Origin: Oscarella lobularis
Taxonomy: Eukaryota > Porifera > Homoscleromorpha > Homosclerophorida > Oscarellidae
Reading direction: 5' to 3'
Assembly (NCBI RefSeq): GCF_947507565.1
Contig: NC_089190.1
Span: forward strand, 1,984,001-2,048,000
Length of the DNA: 64,000 nt
Shown here piece after piece: positions 10,980 through 24,800 of the stretch. The position numbers and the translations under genes were made by a program. Numbering within the stretch: position 1 is the first letter of the stretch; every line of letters starts with the position of its first letter. The notes beneath the pieces are model-generated. The model was not told the origin of the DNA, made no database searches, and saw nothing but the letters and a program-made list of their open reading frames with translations.

Positions 10980-11396
10980 CGTGGCGAGCCTGTTCGCATG
11001 ACAACCGAACGACCCGGATGCGAAGTCCCGTTGATTCACGTACGTCCATGTATTACCGTTATCTGATTATGTCTTACGGGAATTTATGTTGAATAGGTCC
11101 GTTTCTGTTTAAAATCGGCATAGTAAGGACAAGCGAATTCAAAATTTCTCTCATCCAGGAAACAATGCCGTTGTTTCTATTTCTAGAATAGGTGTGCAAT
11201 CACGATCAAGCTGCCCTCTTCACATCCTGGAAACGATTCCATTGTTCTAATATCCGCTCACGTGCTCAATCTATCTTCGAAATGAATCAGTCACGTGAGC
11301 TGCAATTCGGACTCTATAGGTTCATCAAGCTGACGCAAAGAGCCCAGTCGCTCGCCAGTTGCCGTACCGTCGACATAGGAGCAGACATCCGTTACC
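10980..11396. promoter_or_regulatory. Divergent spacer CYB5D1/TEP1, reiterated before each TEP
   Basis: About 417 bp between the CYB5D1 ATG and the TEP1 ATG. Its TEP-proximal part (from about 11,115, GGCATAGTAAGGACAAGCG) recurs before TEP2 (about 18,535-18,841), TEP3 (about 25,112-25,416) and TEP4 (about 32,670-32,952) with small indels. Shared elements include AATATCCGCTCACGTGCTCA (CACGTG E-box), a second CACGTGAG and a short TATA-like ACTCTATAGG. The conservation is partly just recent duplication, so promoter function is inference. Confidence 0.45.
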
Positions 11397-14300
11397 ATGA
11401 CAACAAGGCTTCTTTTAGCGACGTTCCTTCTCGACGCTTTCAGCGGCGCCTCTCAACTGATCAGACCCGTTCCTCTTGGGCCAATTGTCGTGCCTCCTCT
11501 GCCCAAGGCGATTGCCGTTATTCGTCCGTCGTGAGCGACCAAAAGCACGTCATTCTTCTTCGCTCAGTGAAATGTTTTCTTCTAAGGCTCGAGGATTTGT
11601 TGATGCCCTATCGATATAGCATTGTCGTCCAGCGCGACGTCTTCGCCGGAGAGACGCTCGCCGTGTCGATTTACGTGGAGAATTTTAAAGGATCTCGCCA
11701 TCCGTTCAATCCCTTTCCAATTGACGTCACTCTCAACGTCATAGACGGACAATCCGGTCAAAATCTGATTAGTGCTGTCAATCGCAAATTGACCAGACGC
11801 CGGTGCAAAACCATTTTCGTGGAGGTAGAAACGAACTTAGAATATGACGTGGCACGTAATTGTTTTCAAGCTTCCGGAATCGACTTCCCCGGGAACGCAT
11901 GGGGTTAGCGTCAGAATGACGTCAAAGCAAGGGGCAATGAGAAATTTCGAGGAGAAGTTCCGCGTTCGACCTACGAACCGAATGATCATGATCCAGACAG
12001 ATAAACCCGTTTATAAACCGGGACAGACGAGTGAGAACAGATCTATTCTAGAGTTCAACCATGCGATGACGTTTTTGTTTAGTTCTTGGTCGAGTCATTG
12101 TGTTGACGTCGTCGCGTTTGACCGCAGCTTCGGGCAAAGTGACTCTTCAGATTCGGGTGAGCCGGAAGGGGATCTAATTCTGGTGTGAGAACTAACCTTG
12201 TGAGGGATTCTTAGAATCCCAAAAACGCTTTGATGACATCATTCAAGAACCTTACGCTCAATACGGGTAAATTAGTATTGAATTTATCGTAGATTCAACG
12301 TGTGACTGGGGTGGTGTTTATATAGGAGTTGCTAGGTTCAATTTTCCGTTGTCAAGTGAACCGGTACTTGGACAATACGCATTGTGTGCAACGCTTGAGG
12401 TAAGAAGACTACCGTACGTATTCTCTAGAGCCAATATAACACTACTACGTATCAATAGGGTGTGATTCAAAAACAAGAGAAGTGCTTCTCAGTCAAAGTC
12501 GACGAATACGGTTAGACTCTAGGAAAAGAGTCTGATATAAAATTCATCACGTCTTTGCGTAGTTTTGCCTAAATTCTCGTGCACCATTTCTCCCAAAGAC
12601 GATCAATTCTCCTGTATCAACCGTAGGCATACAGTTTGCTACACTGTCAGCGCGAAGTGAGTCTCCTCTCCAAGCTGCACGGCCTCTTATTTGACAATCT
12701 AGATACACGTACGGACAAAAGGTGAAGGGAACTGTTTCTGCCACGGCAACAATGGGCAATATATGGAGACGGTGTGGGAACGAAGAACGAGAAGTCGTTC
12801 TAGATTCGGTACACTGAACTGCATCGTGCACGCAACTATTTAATTGACGAAAGTCAATTTTTAGATTGATGGGGAAAAAACCGTTTGCGTTCGCACGTGC
12901 ACGAGATACGGTACGTGCTATGGTGAAATTAATCTTGAGGCGAACGTGACGGATCCGACGTCGGGAGACGAAGTCGCCTGCGAAGGAGTCACGAAAATTC
13001 CTATTCGACGAAGTCCTTATCAAATCGAAATAGTAAAACCGCAATTCAATGCTTTCTATCCCTGTCAGAAAACACGTTACACGGTGAGAAAAATTCGCCC
13101 CTGCTACTGTTGATTATTTGAAGTTGGTTTCAGGTGAAAACGAGCTTCGTTTCGGGGAAACCGTATGGTGGGGCGAGAGTGAAATTCACTTGCAAAGCGC
13201 TGCTAAAAAGAGAAAGCGAATGCGGGCCTGACGAAAAAGTGATCTACACGACTGAAGTAACGACCGGTGACGATGGCAGAGCTCCAATCGAATTCTGCGC
13301 TCCGTGCAATGCTCTCGACATTTCGTGCGCCGTAGGGTTCATAAGAGCAAATGGCTATGATTGGTTTCTAGGGTTTCTCTTTTGATCAGGCTGAGTCTGT
13401 CAATGAATCTAGCCGTATCTCTGCTAATAGCGGCAGGAGCGTCTTGATCTATTCGCCGGGACGCGTCATGGTTCGCAACTCCATGAAATCACTAGAAGTA
13501 GGCAATGAACACGTGTTCGATGCCTATTTCACTCAATCGGGAAAAGCCACCGCCTTTGTAAGCGCACAGGACACCAGAACTGCGTGTACAAATAACGTAT
13601 CTGTTCTGTAGATTCTTAGCAAAGGGACCGTCTTAGAAAAACTGTCATGTTTTCCAACTTTGATAGACATCAATGCGACGGATATATCGGATGAGATATG
13701 CGATGCCAAAAGAATGCCACGACCGTTGAAATATCATTGCTCGTTTCAATATCAAGTGACTTCGGCAATGATTCCCAAAGTGACGATTGTCATCGGTCAG
13801 AAGAAATTGTCGGCTGTCAATCTCAATTTACCTGTCACAGCGGATTCTGGAAAAGTAGTCACATGATGAATTTAATAACTTATCTGATCATTTTTTTGTA
13901 GATGACGTTGGAATTTAGTCAAAATCAAGTTGAACCTGGAGAGAATGTGAGCCTGCATATTGAAGCCGCTCCCGGATCGTACGTTGGTCTTGTGGCCGTC
14001 GACCAAAGCGTCTACCTTCAACAGGCAAAAAATCAACTTACAGCTCAACAAGTACGACTGAATATTTTGTAATAATTTTAATTGACGTTGTTTAGGTTCG
14101 AGCAGAAGCGGCTGGCTTTGACTCGTCTCCGACTTATTTGCCTCGCAAGACCTTCGAGTGCGGAGCCAGGAGACTCTGGAGTTGCTACTGTCGTCAATAC
14201 GGATGCAAACGCACGCCCTCCGTTAGTTGATTTCTCAGTGTTCAACATCAAATTCTATATCAATTCGTTTTAGAAGGACAACGAAAACAGTACTGACATT

Positions 14301-17300
14301 TCGACGTTTGCTGCGTCTGTTCTTCGTCGACCCGGACCCAGCTGTCCAGAGTCGGACTGCTATAGAAGTGTTTGTACGTTAATCGGGAAATGCGAATTCG
14401 TTTCAGCCTTAAGCTTTTACGAGGTAGGGAATCGACTCTCCTGATCCGTTTGTTTATTTGATAAAGCTCCGTGTGGACTAGGCTGCTGGGCTAAGGGTTC
14501 TGAGCAATTTGAGGGCGATGGGTTCTCCGAAATGCGCCAAGTTTAAGCCGCCCTTAGGCCACAGCTGTTGCGGTGCGCACGTACGCTCCTACATCAATAT
14601 ATCGTTTATTTTTACTTCATTAGACTCTCCTTGGCTTCGGCGGTTTAAGGGCCCGAGTTACGTATTCTTCTCCGCTCCGGGTCCTGAAGCGCCAGTTGTG
14701 CAAAGTCGAAATGGAGGGCGTGCGCGTACTGTTACCGTGACGTATACTGCGGCTGATGAGGACGGTGCTGAGACAACTACGGAACTAGTCGAAGTCAAAA
14801 AAGAACGGGTTAACTTTCCAGAGACGTGGATATGGAAGGATATTCAGCTCGAGTAAAACAGTCAAATGCCATTCAACACTTATTTTTTTCTATTTCTGTC
14901 TTCACCTATAGGAAAAATTCCACGAATCACTCTCTGATGTTGACTGCTCCGGACACGATAACGTCGTGGATTGCCGACGGTTTCGCTTTGTCAACGGAGA
15001 ATTCTATCAGCGTTTCGATGCCTCCGTCTCTTCGAGTCTTTCAGCCGTTCTTTGTGTCTCTCACTTTGCCCTACTCGGTCATTCGAGGCGAGAAACTCGA
15101 AGTGCGAGCCACCGTCTTCAATTATCTCGACATCAACCTCACTGTACATAGTTACTATTACATTATCTCAATCAATTTTTAACAGTTGTCTAGGCTTTCG
15201 TTGAATTGGAAGTGGATTCAAATGAAATTAACATTATAGAATCAAAAGCAGATATGCAAAAAGACTCTCGACGCAGCTTGACCATACCAGCAGGAGAAGC
15301 TCGTTCTATTGACTATTTCGTCGTTCCGCTCAAAGTCGGTTATCTCCCAATGAAGTGCACGGCAAGATCGACTAAAGCAGCCGACGCCGTGGTTCGCCCA
15401 CTTCTTGTTGAAGTAGGAAAATCAACAGTTGTAGATGGTAACTCTATATAACGATTCTCTATAGCCAGAAGGTGTGCAAAAGGAGTATGGACTATCATCT
15501 CTCATCTGTATCGAAGGTACAAGAGATCTGCTGGATTATTAATATTCGTGTAACGTTTTTTTAAAAGATAATGCCCGAAACGCTGAGAAAGTGTTCAATC
15601 TGACTCTTCCTCCCGCTTATGTTCCCGACTCCGAGAGCGCAGTCGTCAGCGTCACAAGTACAGTTATATGCTGTGTTGGTGCAGTATACTTAGACATTTT
15701 TTTCTGTGCAGCGGATTACATGGAGCCTACGATTGAAGGACTGGAAAATCTCCTTCGACTTCCCTACGGATGTGGAGAACAGAACATGATTAATTTCGCT
15801 CCTGGCGTCTATATCACGCGTTATCTTACGGCCGTCGGGAAATTGGACGAAAAAACGAAGGAGAAGGCTCTCAATATCATGATGAAAGGTGACGCAGACA
15901 TTCATACGCATACAGAAATGATAAGAGTCTGTTTAGGTTATCAAAGAGAAATGATTTTTCAGCGAGACGATGGATCGTACAGTGCGTTTGGAAACAGTGA
16001 CCGATGTGGAAGCATGTGGTATGTATCATACAAAGCAGTGCCTGGACTACGATATAACTAATCATTATATAGGTTAACTGCCTTTGTAGTCAGAACGTTC
16101 AGTCAAGCGCACGGAATTATTGACGTCGACCAGACAGTTCAAACAGAGGCGATCGACTGGATGAAGAAGAAGCAGAGTCAAGACGGATCATTCCCAAGTG
16201 TTTGCCGCGTTATTAGCAAGGAAATGCAGGGTTGCTCGGGAGGAGAATGCAGCCTGACAGCCTACGTTACACTTGCTCTATTAGAAGCAGGCGTACCGGC
16301 ATCTGTAAGACAGTACTCTAATCTCAAACCATTATCATGGGTAATTCTTTTTGTAGGATCCATCTATTGTCAATGCATTGGCTTTCCTCAACTCGGCGTG
16401 CCTCTCAAATGACTGCGAGAATAACTACGCTCTGGCTGTCATTTCCAACGTATTCTGCAAGGCTGCTCACCCTAGAGCCGACGAACTTCTCAATGAACTG
16501 CTGAGTTGCGCGACAACCGAAGGTGACACAATGTACTGGAAATATTCAAAGGAGAACAATCAATTCTGCTACGGACATCGTTGGGGAATGCCTTGCGCTA
16601 GTCGTTCGTGTGACGTGGAAACGAGCGCCTATGCACTACTTGCCTTCAAATGTCGTGGAGACGTGGGAAATAGCTTGAGAATCGTACGCTGGCTACTCGA
16701 GCAGAGAAATCCTTCTGGAGGCTTCCGATCAACCCAGGTTAGCATAGTCACAGTTTATTGTTAGAAAATGAATTGGGTGTTCTTAGGATACGGTAGTGGC
16801 TCTACAGGCTCTCTCTGAGTACGCTGCCTTGAGCGTTGCCAACGACGACGTGAAGATGAATGTTCGCCTGACTACCGACTCAGACTTCTCCTGGTCGCTC
16901 ACCGTTGATTCGTCCAATTCCCAAGACCTCCAGACTCTCAATATTCCGACTCTTCCTTCGACGCTGACTGCTCGTCTTGCCGGCGTCGGATGCGTCCTCA
17001 TACAAGCCGGCGTCAAGTACAATATACCGGAACCGCCGGAGGAAGCGGCGTTTGAAGTGACGGCCATGGCAACGATGAATGAAAACAAAGGGAAATCGTG
17101 CTCGTATAAGATTAGAGTTTGCAACCGGTAAGGATTTGTTCTCTAGTAGTCTCCATATCCTTTTTAATTAATTAACGATAATATGATATTTAGCTGGTTG
17201 CTGAAGAAACCAAGCAGTTCCAATATGGCTCTGACAGACATCACGCTGTTTTCAGGATTTGTGCCAATCAATTCCGACCTCAAAGACGTAATAATGACGA

Positions 17301-17611
17301 ATTAATCCTACTTTTTATTTCTAACAGTTTTGTATTCTAGCTGGAGAAGAAAGGAACGTGCCAAATCAAAAGAATCGACAAGCAGGACCGAAGAGTCAGA
17401 GTCTATATTGACGAAGTGAGTTTCACGGATTCTTTTTGCTTTGACTAATTTATTATTACAGGTACGACGATCTAAGTGTTGCTTTGAGCTTCAAATGAAG
17501 AGAACCGTTTACGTTGAAGACCTCCAAGGCGTTCCCGTTCTCTCGTACAACTACTACGATCCAGATCAGTCTGGCGGTACGATGCTCTATCCAAGAGAGG
17601 AATGCAAGTAA
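11397..17611 (+). CDS. Thioester-containing A2M/CD109-like protein, TEP1 (Ser type)
   Basis: About 28 short exons can be joined in frame to a secreted protein of roughly 1450-1500 residues. Exon 1 (11397-11530) encodes the signal peptide MTTRLLLATFLLDAFSGASQ. Macroglobulin domains follow, with IQTDKPVYKPGQT near 12,000 and YTYGQKVKG near 12,710. The family block NFPETWIWKDIQLE follows at about 14,815, then the APDTITSWIADGFALS and LRVFQPFFVSLTLPYSVIRG segment. The thioester motif PYGCGEQNM is at about 15,762-15,788. At the position of the C3 catalytic His there is Ser (VISKEM, codon 16215-16217). The receptor-binding domain ends YPREECK. A bait-like exon at 14,626-14,769 is unique to this copy. 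Members trap proteases or tag microbes; this one should be secreted, with no GPI signal seen. The 46-bp intron after TIFVE restores frame in all four copies. Confidence 0.9.
14626..14769 (+). other. Hypervariable bait-like segment of TEP1
   Basis: About 48 residues between GHSCC and ETTTELVEVKKERVNFPETW. It begins DSPWLRRFKGP and contains Arg-rich and aromatic sites. The sequence is not alignable with the same exon of TEP2-4, although flanking exons are almost identical. The position directly before FPETWIW is that of the A2M bait region. Confidence 0.8.
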
Positions 17612-17760
17612 CTGAGTTGTTTTCTTTTGAATTTGACCGTGTTTACGCATTGTTGTCTGTGATTAGAAATTGATGTGCTGATAATAATTGCGAATGCATC
17701 CGGGAGTTCGTCTACCTTTCGCTTTCACCATTACCACTTGGACTCTGCGCGGAAGAGACG
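17612..17760. other. TEP1 3' flank and duplicated SPEN-like 5' flank
   Basis: The 3' flank of TEP1 followed by the duplicated copy of the short spacer that separates TEP4 from the intact SPEN-like gene at 39.1-39.26 kb. No canonical AATAAA is visible after the TEP1 stop; only AATAAT-type sequence is present. Confidence 0.6.
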
Positions 17761-18086
17761 ATGGTACGCGAAACGCGTCACCTGTGGGTCGGCAGCCTAC
17801 CCGAATCGGTCGACGACCGCCAAGTGATCAACTTCTTCTCGAGGCGAGCGAAGAACGCGAATGGGCGTGGCAATCGAACGTGTGTCCTCTCTCCGCGCAG
17901 ATGCGGTCGAGTCGAATCGGTGCGCATTCTGCCTCGTCGTGCCGCCGACGGCGGTCGCGCGGCCTTCGTCGACGAATCAAAAGCGCCGTCAAAGCGCACG
18001 AATCGAAGCTCGAGCTCGGATCGCGCGAGCTGCGCTCCAATTACAACGAACCGGGCTCGCGATTCGTCTCCGCAGCACAGCATCAT
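17761..18086 (+). pseudogene. Broken 5' fragment of the SPEN-like gene, copy 1
   Basis: It starts MVRETRHLWVGSLPESVDD, the first RRM of the intact gene at 39262, including the GC-AG intron. A lesion after GRAAFVD replaces TTTGTCGACA with GA-type sequence and shifts the frame, and the copy stops at GCAGCACAGCATCAT, where CYB5D1 sequence begins. Copy 2 at 31.8 kb carries the same lesion, so both come from one ancestral pseudogene. No function expected. Confidence 0.88.
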
Positions 18087-18480
18087 ACGGGATCGATGTG
18101 GGTGCGAAGCTGTAGTATATCGATCGTCGAGAAAGCGCACGCGAAAAGTATTATTTTTGTTCTTACGTTTCCCGTTTTCTTGTCGAACCAGTTCGATATG
18201 TCTTTTCCCGCGCTATTTTTTAAGCAGGACGTCTCCTAGCGTGCGAGAGGGAACGCTGTAGCAAGTTTTCGCGCCGTTTTTCGCTACCTTTGTGCTTTTC
18301 GCGGAGGGGCGTGAGGTCGTAGACTTTTCCCAAGAGCGAGACCCATATGTCGTTGGCGACGTTGTGCACGGAAACCTCGGTCGGAGTGAAATATCGAGGC
18401 CGCAACATCGTGGGCGAGCCTGTTCGCATGACAACCGAACGACCCGGATGCGAAGTCCCGTTGATTCACGTTCGTCCATG
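18087..18480 (-). pseudogene. Broken CYB5D1 fragment, copy 1
   Basis: Minus-strand match to exons 1-2 and part of intron 2 of the intact CYB5D1 (10649-11039). Exon 1 is still readable ([16 protein letters not shown] from 18408), but exon 2 has lost the codons for LKPILNSA, and everything downstream of intron 2 is missing. It shares the deletion in exon 2 and an AAAGCGCACGCG change with copy 2 at 32.2-32.6 kb. Confidence 0.88.
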
Positions 18481-18841
18481 TATTACCGTTATCTGATTAT
18501 GTCTTATGGGTATAGGTTCGTTTCTGGTTGAAATCAGCATAGTAAGGACAAGCGAATTCAAAATTTCTCTCATCCAGGAAACAATGCCTTTGTTTCTATT
18601 TCTAGAATAGGTGTGCAATCACGATCAAGCTGCCCTCTTCACATCCAGAAAACGATTCCATTGTTCTAATATCCGCTCACGTGCTCAATCTAAATTTAGT
18701 CGAAACACGTACGGTCTTCTTCGAAATGAATCAGTCATGTGAGCTGCAACTCAGACTCTCTATAGGTTCATCAGGCAGAACAAAGAGTCCTGTCGCTCGC
18801 CAGTTGCCGTACCGTCAACATTGGAGCAGACATCCGTTACC

Positions 18842-21800
18842 ATGAAAACAAAGCTTCTTTTAGCGACGTCACTTCTCATCACTTTCAGCGCCTCTCAATT
18901 GATCAGACCCGTGCTTCCTGGGCCTTGGCCAATAATTCCCGTGCCTCCTCAATCCAAACCGACTCGTCCGCCGATGTCCTATCGATATCGCATTGTCGCT
19001 CAGAACTACGTCTTTGCCGGAGAGACGCTCGCCGTGTCGATTTACGTGGAGAAAGGATCTCGGAAGATGATGAAAGACAAAGAGGGCAATCTGTTCAATC
19101 CCTTTCCAATTGACGTCACTCTCGACGTCAAAGACAGACAATCCGGTCAAAATCTAATTAGTACGGTCAATCGTAAAGTGACCCAACGCCAGTGCACAAC
19201 CATTTTCGTGGAGGTAGAAACGAACTTAGAATATGACGTGGCACGTAATTGTTTTCAAGCTTCCGGAATCGACTCCCCCGCGAACGCATAGGGTTAGCGT
19301 CAGAATGACGTCAAAGCAAGGGGCAATGAGAAATTTCATGACGACATTCCGCGTTCGACCTACGAACCGAATGATCATGATCCAGACAGATAAACCCGTT
19401 TATAAACCGGGACAGACGAGTGAGAACAGATCTATTCTAGAGCTCGACCACGCAATGACGTTTTTGTTCAGTTCTTGGTCGAGTCATTGTGTTGACGTCG
19501 TCGCGTTTGACCGCAGCTTCGGGCAAAGTGACTGTTCAAATTCGGGTGAGCCGGAAGGGGATCTAATTCTGGTGTGAGAACTAACCTTGAGGGATTCTTA
19601 GAATCCCAAAAACGCTCTGATGACATCACTCAAGAACCTTACGCTCGACACGGGTAAATTAGTATTGGATTTATTGCAGATTCAACGTGTGACTGGGGTG
19701 GTGTTCATATAGGAGTTGCTAGGTTCAATTTTCCGTTGTCAAGTGAACCGGTACTTGGACAATACGCATTGTGCGCAACGCTCGAGGTGAGAAGACTACC
19801 GTACGTATTTTCTAGAGCCAATAACACTACTACGTATCAATAGGGTGTGATTCAAAAACAAGAGAAGTGCTTCTCAGTCAAAGTTGAAGAATACGGTTAG
19901 ACTACTAGTAGAAAGAGTCTGATATGAAATTCATCACGTCTTTACGTAGTTTTGCCTAAATTCTCGTGCACCATTTCTCCCAAAGATGATCAATTCTCCT
20001 GTATCAACCGTAGGCATACGGTTTGCTACACTGTCAGCGCGACGTGAGTCTCCTCTCCAAGCTGTACAGCCCTCTTACGTTCTAATCTAGATACACGTAC
20101 GGACAAAAGGTGAAGGGAACTGTTTCTGCCACGGCAACAACGGGCAATACCTGGACACGGTGTAGGAACGAAGAAAGAGAAGTCGTTCTAGATTCGGTAC
20201 ACTGAACTGCATCGTGCACGCAACTATTAATTGACGAAAGCCAATTTTTAGATTGATGGGGAAAAAACCGTTTGCGTTCGCACGTGTTCGAGATACGATA
20301 CGTGCTACGGTGAAATTAATCTTGAGGCGAATGTGACGGATCCGACGTCGGGAGACGAAGTCGCCTGCGAAGGAGTCACGAAAATTCCTATTCGACAAAA
20401 TCCTTATCAAATCGAAATAGTAAAACCGCAATTCAATGCTTTCTATCCCTGTCAGAAAACGCGTTACACCGTGAGGAGAATTCACTGCTTCTATTGTTGA
20501 ATTGTTTAAGTTGGTTTCAGGTGAAAACGAGCGTCGTTTCGGGGAAACCGTATGGTGGGGCGAGAGTGAAATTCATTTGCAAAGCGCTGCTAAAAAGAGG
20601 AAGCAAATGCGGGCCTGACGAAAAAGAGATCTACACGACAAAAGTAACGACCGGTGACGATGGCAGAGCTCCAATCGAATTCTGCGCTCCGTGCAATGCT
20701 CTCGACATTTCGTGCACCGTAGGGTTCATAAGAGCAAATGGTTGTGATTGGTTTCTAGGGTTTCTCTTTTGATCAGGCTAAGGCTGTCAATGAATCTAGC
20801 TATATCTCGCCTGCTCGTAGCGGCAGGAGCGTCTTGATCTATTCGCAGGGACGCGTCATGGTCCGCAACTTTAATATATCATTAGAGGTAGGCAATGAAC
20901 ACGTGTTCGATGCCTATTTCACTCACTCGGGAAAAGCCACCGCCTTTGTAAGCGCACAGGACACCAGAACTGCGTGTGCAAATAACGTATTTGTTCTGTA
21001 GATTCTTAGCAAAGGGACCGTCTTAAATAAACTGTCATGTTTTCCAACTTTGATAGACATCAATGCGACGGATATATCGGATGAGATATGCGATGCCAAA
21101 AGAATGCCACGCCCGTTGAAATATCATTGCTCGTTTCGATATCAAGTGACTTCGGCAATGATTCCCAAAGTGACGATTGTCATCGGTCAGAAGAAATTGT
21201 CGGCTGTCAATCTCAATTTACCTGTCACAGCGGATTCTGGAAATCAAGTAATGTAGTGAATTTAATTAATAATTCATATAAATAATTCTTTTCTTGCAGA
21301 TGACGTTGGAATTTAGTCAGAATCAAGTTGAGCCTGGAGAGAATGTGAGCCTGAAAATTGAAGCCGCTCCCGGGTCGTACGTCGGTGTTGTGGCCGTTGA
21401 CCAAAGTGTCTACCTTCAACAGGCAAAAAATCAACTTACAGTTCAACAAGAACGACTAAATATTTTCTAATATTTCAATTTTAATTGACGTTGTTTAGGT
21501 TCGAGCAGAAGCGGCTGGCTTTGACTCGTCTCCGACTTATTTGCCTCGCAAGACCTTCGAGTGCGGAGCCAGGAGACTCTGGAGTTGCCACTGTCGTAAA
21601 TACGGATGCAAACGCACGCCTTCCGTTAGTTGATTACTCGGTGCTCCGATATCGAATTCTATATCAATTCGTTTTAGAAGGACGACGAAAACAGTACTGA
21701 CATTTCGACGTTTGCTGCGTCTGTTCGTCGTCGACCCGGACCCAGCTGTCCAGAGTCGGACTGCTATAGAAGTGTTTGCAAGTTAAACGGAAAATGCGAA

Positions 21801-24800
21801 TTCGTTTCAGCCTTGAGCTTTTACGAGGTAGGGAATCGACTCTCCTGATCCGTTTGTGTATTAGCTGTGTCTGGACTAGGCTGCTGGGCTAAAGGTTCTG
21901 AGCAATTTGAAGGCAAGGGGTTCTCCGAAATGCGCCAAGTCTAAGCCGCCCTTAGGCCACAGCTGTTGTGGTGCGCACGTACGCTCCTACATCAATATAT
22001 CGTTTATTTTTACTTCATTAGACTTTCTTTGGCCTCGGCGGTTTGCCATTGGCCTACTCAACTCCGCTCCCCGGCCCTTAGCCGCTCCGGGGCTGTTTGG
22101 GCAAAGTCAAAAAGAGAGTAGCGGGGATGCTATGGATGATGAAGACGGTGCTGAGACAACTACGGAACTAGTCGAAGTCAAAAAAGAACGGGTTAACTTT
22201 CCAGAGACGTGGATATGGAAGGATATTCAGCTCGAGTAAAACAGTCAAATGCCATTCAACACGTCTTTTCTTCTATTGCTGTCTTCACCTATAGGAAAAA
22301 TTCCAGGAATCATGATCTGATGTTGACTGCTCCGGACACGATAACGTCGTGGATTGCTGACGGTTTCGCTTTGTCAGCGGAGAATTCTATCAGCGTTTCG
22401 ATGCCTGCGTCTCTTCGAGTCTTTCAGCCGTTCTTTGTGTCTCTCACTTTGCCTTACTCGGTCATTCGAGGCGAGAAACTCGAAGTGCGAGCCACCGTCT
22501 TCAATTATCTCGACATCAACCTCACTGTACATAGTTATTATTAAACAAATCAATTTTTTAACAGTTGTCTAGGCTTTCGTTGAATTGGAAGTGGATTCAA
22601 ATGAAATTAGCATTATAGAATCAAAAGCAGATATGCAAAAAGACTCTCGACGCAGTTTGACCATACCAGCAGGAGAAGCTCGTTCTATTGACTATTTCGT
22701 CGTTCCTCTCAAAGTCGGTTATCTCCCAATGAAGTGCACGGCAAGATCGACTAAAGCAGCCGACGCCGTGGTTCGCCCACTTCTTGTTGAAGTAGGAAAA
22801 TCAACAGTTGTAGATGGTGGTAACTCTATATAACGATTCTCTATAGCCAGAAGGTGTGCAAAAGGAGTATGGACTATCATCTCTCATCTGTATCGAAGGT
22901 ACAAGAAATCTGCTGGATTATTAATATTCGGGTAAAGTCTATTTTTAAAAGATAATGCCCAAAACGCTGAGAAAGTGTTCAATCTGACTCTTCCTCCCGC
23001 TTATGTTCCCGACTCCGAGAGCGCAGTCGTCAGCGTCACAAGTACAGTTATATGTTGTGTTGGTGTAGTATACTTAGACATTTTTTCTGTGCAGCGGATT
23101 ACATGGAGCCTACGATTGAAGGACTGGAAAATCTCCTTCGACTTCCCTACGGATGTGGAGAACAGAACATGATTAATTTCGCTCCTGGCGTCTATATCAC
23201 GCGTTATCTTACGGCCGTCGGGAAATTGGACGAGAAAACGAAGGAGAAGGCTCTCAACATTATGATGAAAGGTGACGCAGACATTCATACGCATACAGAA
23301 ATGATAAGAGTCTGTTTAGGTTATCAAAGAGAAATGATTTTTCAGCGAGACGATGGATCGTACAGTGCGTTTGGAAACAGTGACCGATGTGGCAGCATGT
23401 GGTATGTATCATACAAAGCAGTGCCTGGACTACGACATAACTACTTATTACGTAGGTTAACTGCCTTTGTAGTCAGAACATTCAGTCAAGCGCATGGAAT
23501 TATTGACGTCGACCAGACAGTTCAAACAGAGGCGATCGACTGGATGAAGAAGAAGCAGAGTCAAGACGGATCATTCCCAAGTGTTTGCCGCGTTCTTCAC
23601 AAGGAAATGCAAGGTTGCTCGGGAGGAGAATGCAGCCTGACCGCCTACGTTACACTTGCTCTATTAGAAGCAGGCGTACCGGCATCTGTAAGACAGTACT
23701 CTAATCTCAAACCATTATCATAGGTAATTCTTTTTGTAGGATCCATCTATTGTCAATGCATTGGCTTTCCTCAACTCGACGTGCCTCTCAAATGACTGCG
23801 AGAATAACTACGCTCTGGCTGTCATTTCCAACGTATTCTGCAAGGCTGCTCACCCTAGAGCCGACGAACTTCTCAATAAACTGCTGAGTTGCGCGACAAC
23901 CGAAGGTGACACAATGTACTGGAAATATTCAAAGGAGAACAATCAATTCTGCTACGGACACCGTTGGGGAATGCCTTGCGCTAGTCGTTCGTGTGACGTG
24001 GAAACGAGCGCCTATGCACTACTTGCCTTCAAATGTCGTGGAGACGTGGGAAATAGCTTGAGAATTGTACGCTGGCTACTCGAGCAGAGAAATCCTTCTG
24101 GAGGCTTCCGATCAACCCAGGTTAGCATAGTCACAGTTTATTGTTAGAAAATGAATTGGGTGTTCTTAGGATACGGTAGTGGCTCTACAGGCTCTCTCCG
24201 AGTACGCTGCCTTGAGCGTTGCCAACAACGACGTGAAGATGAATGTTCGCTTGACTACCGACTCAGAATTCTCCTGGTCGCTCACCGTTGATTCGTCCAA
24301 TTCCCAAGACCTCCAGACTCTCAATATTCCGACTCTTCCTTCGACGCTGACCGCTCGTCTTGCCGGCGTCGGATGCGTCCTCATACAAGCCGGCGTCAAG
24401 TATAATATACCGGAACCGCCGGAGGAAGCGGCGTTTGAAGTGACGGCCATGGCAACGATGAATGAAAACAAAGGGAAATCGTGCTCGTATAAGATTAGAG
24501 TTTGCAACCGGTAAGGATTTGTTCTCTAGTAGTCTCCATATCCTTTTTAATTAATTAACGATAATGTGATATTTAGCTGGTTGCTGAAGAAACCAAGCAG
24601 TTCCAATATGGCTCTGACAGACATCACGCTGTTTTCAGGATTTGTGCCAATCGATTCCGACCTCAAAGACGTAATAATGACGAATTAATCCTATCTTTTA
24701 TTTCTAACAGTTTTGTATTCTAGCTGGAGAAGAAAGGAACGTGCCAAATCAAAAGAATCGACAAGCAGGACCGAAGAGTCAGAGTCTATATTGACGAAGT

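Noticed and set aside
10980-11049. CYB5D1 N-terminal extension beginning at 11039 or 11049
   Set aside because: The in-frame codon at 11039 is GTG, and the ATG at 11049 is in another frame. The ATG at 10979 directly precedes the conserved RYFTP start.
11820-11875. Frame jump in the first macroglobulin domain, present in all four TEP copies
   Set aside because: It suggested a frameshift or programmed slippage. A 46-bp GTAGAA...CAAG or GAAG intron at the same place in each copy restores the frame in phase 0, so it is ordinary splicing.
23715-23725. TAG in TEP2 where TEP1 has TGG
   Set aside because: It lies between a GTAAGA donor and TTTGTAG acceptor, inside an intron.
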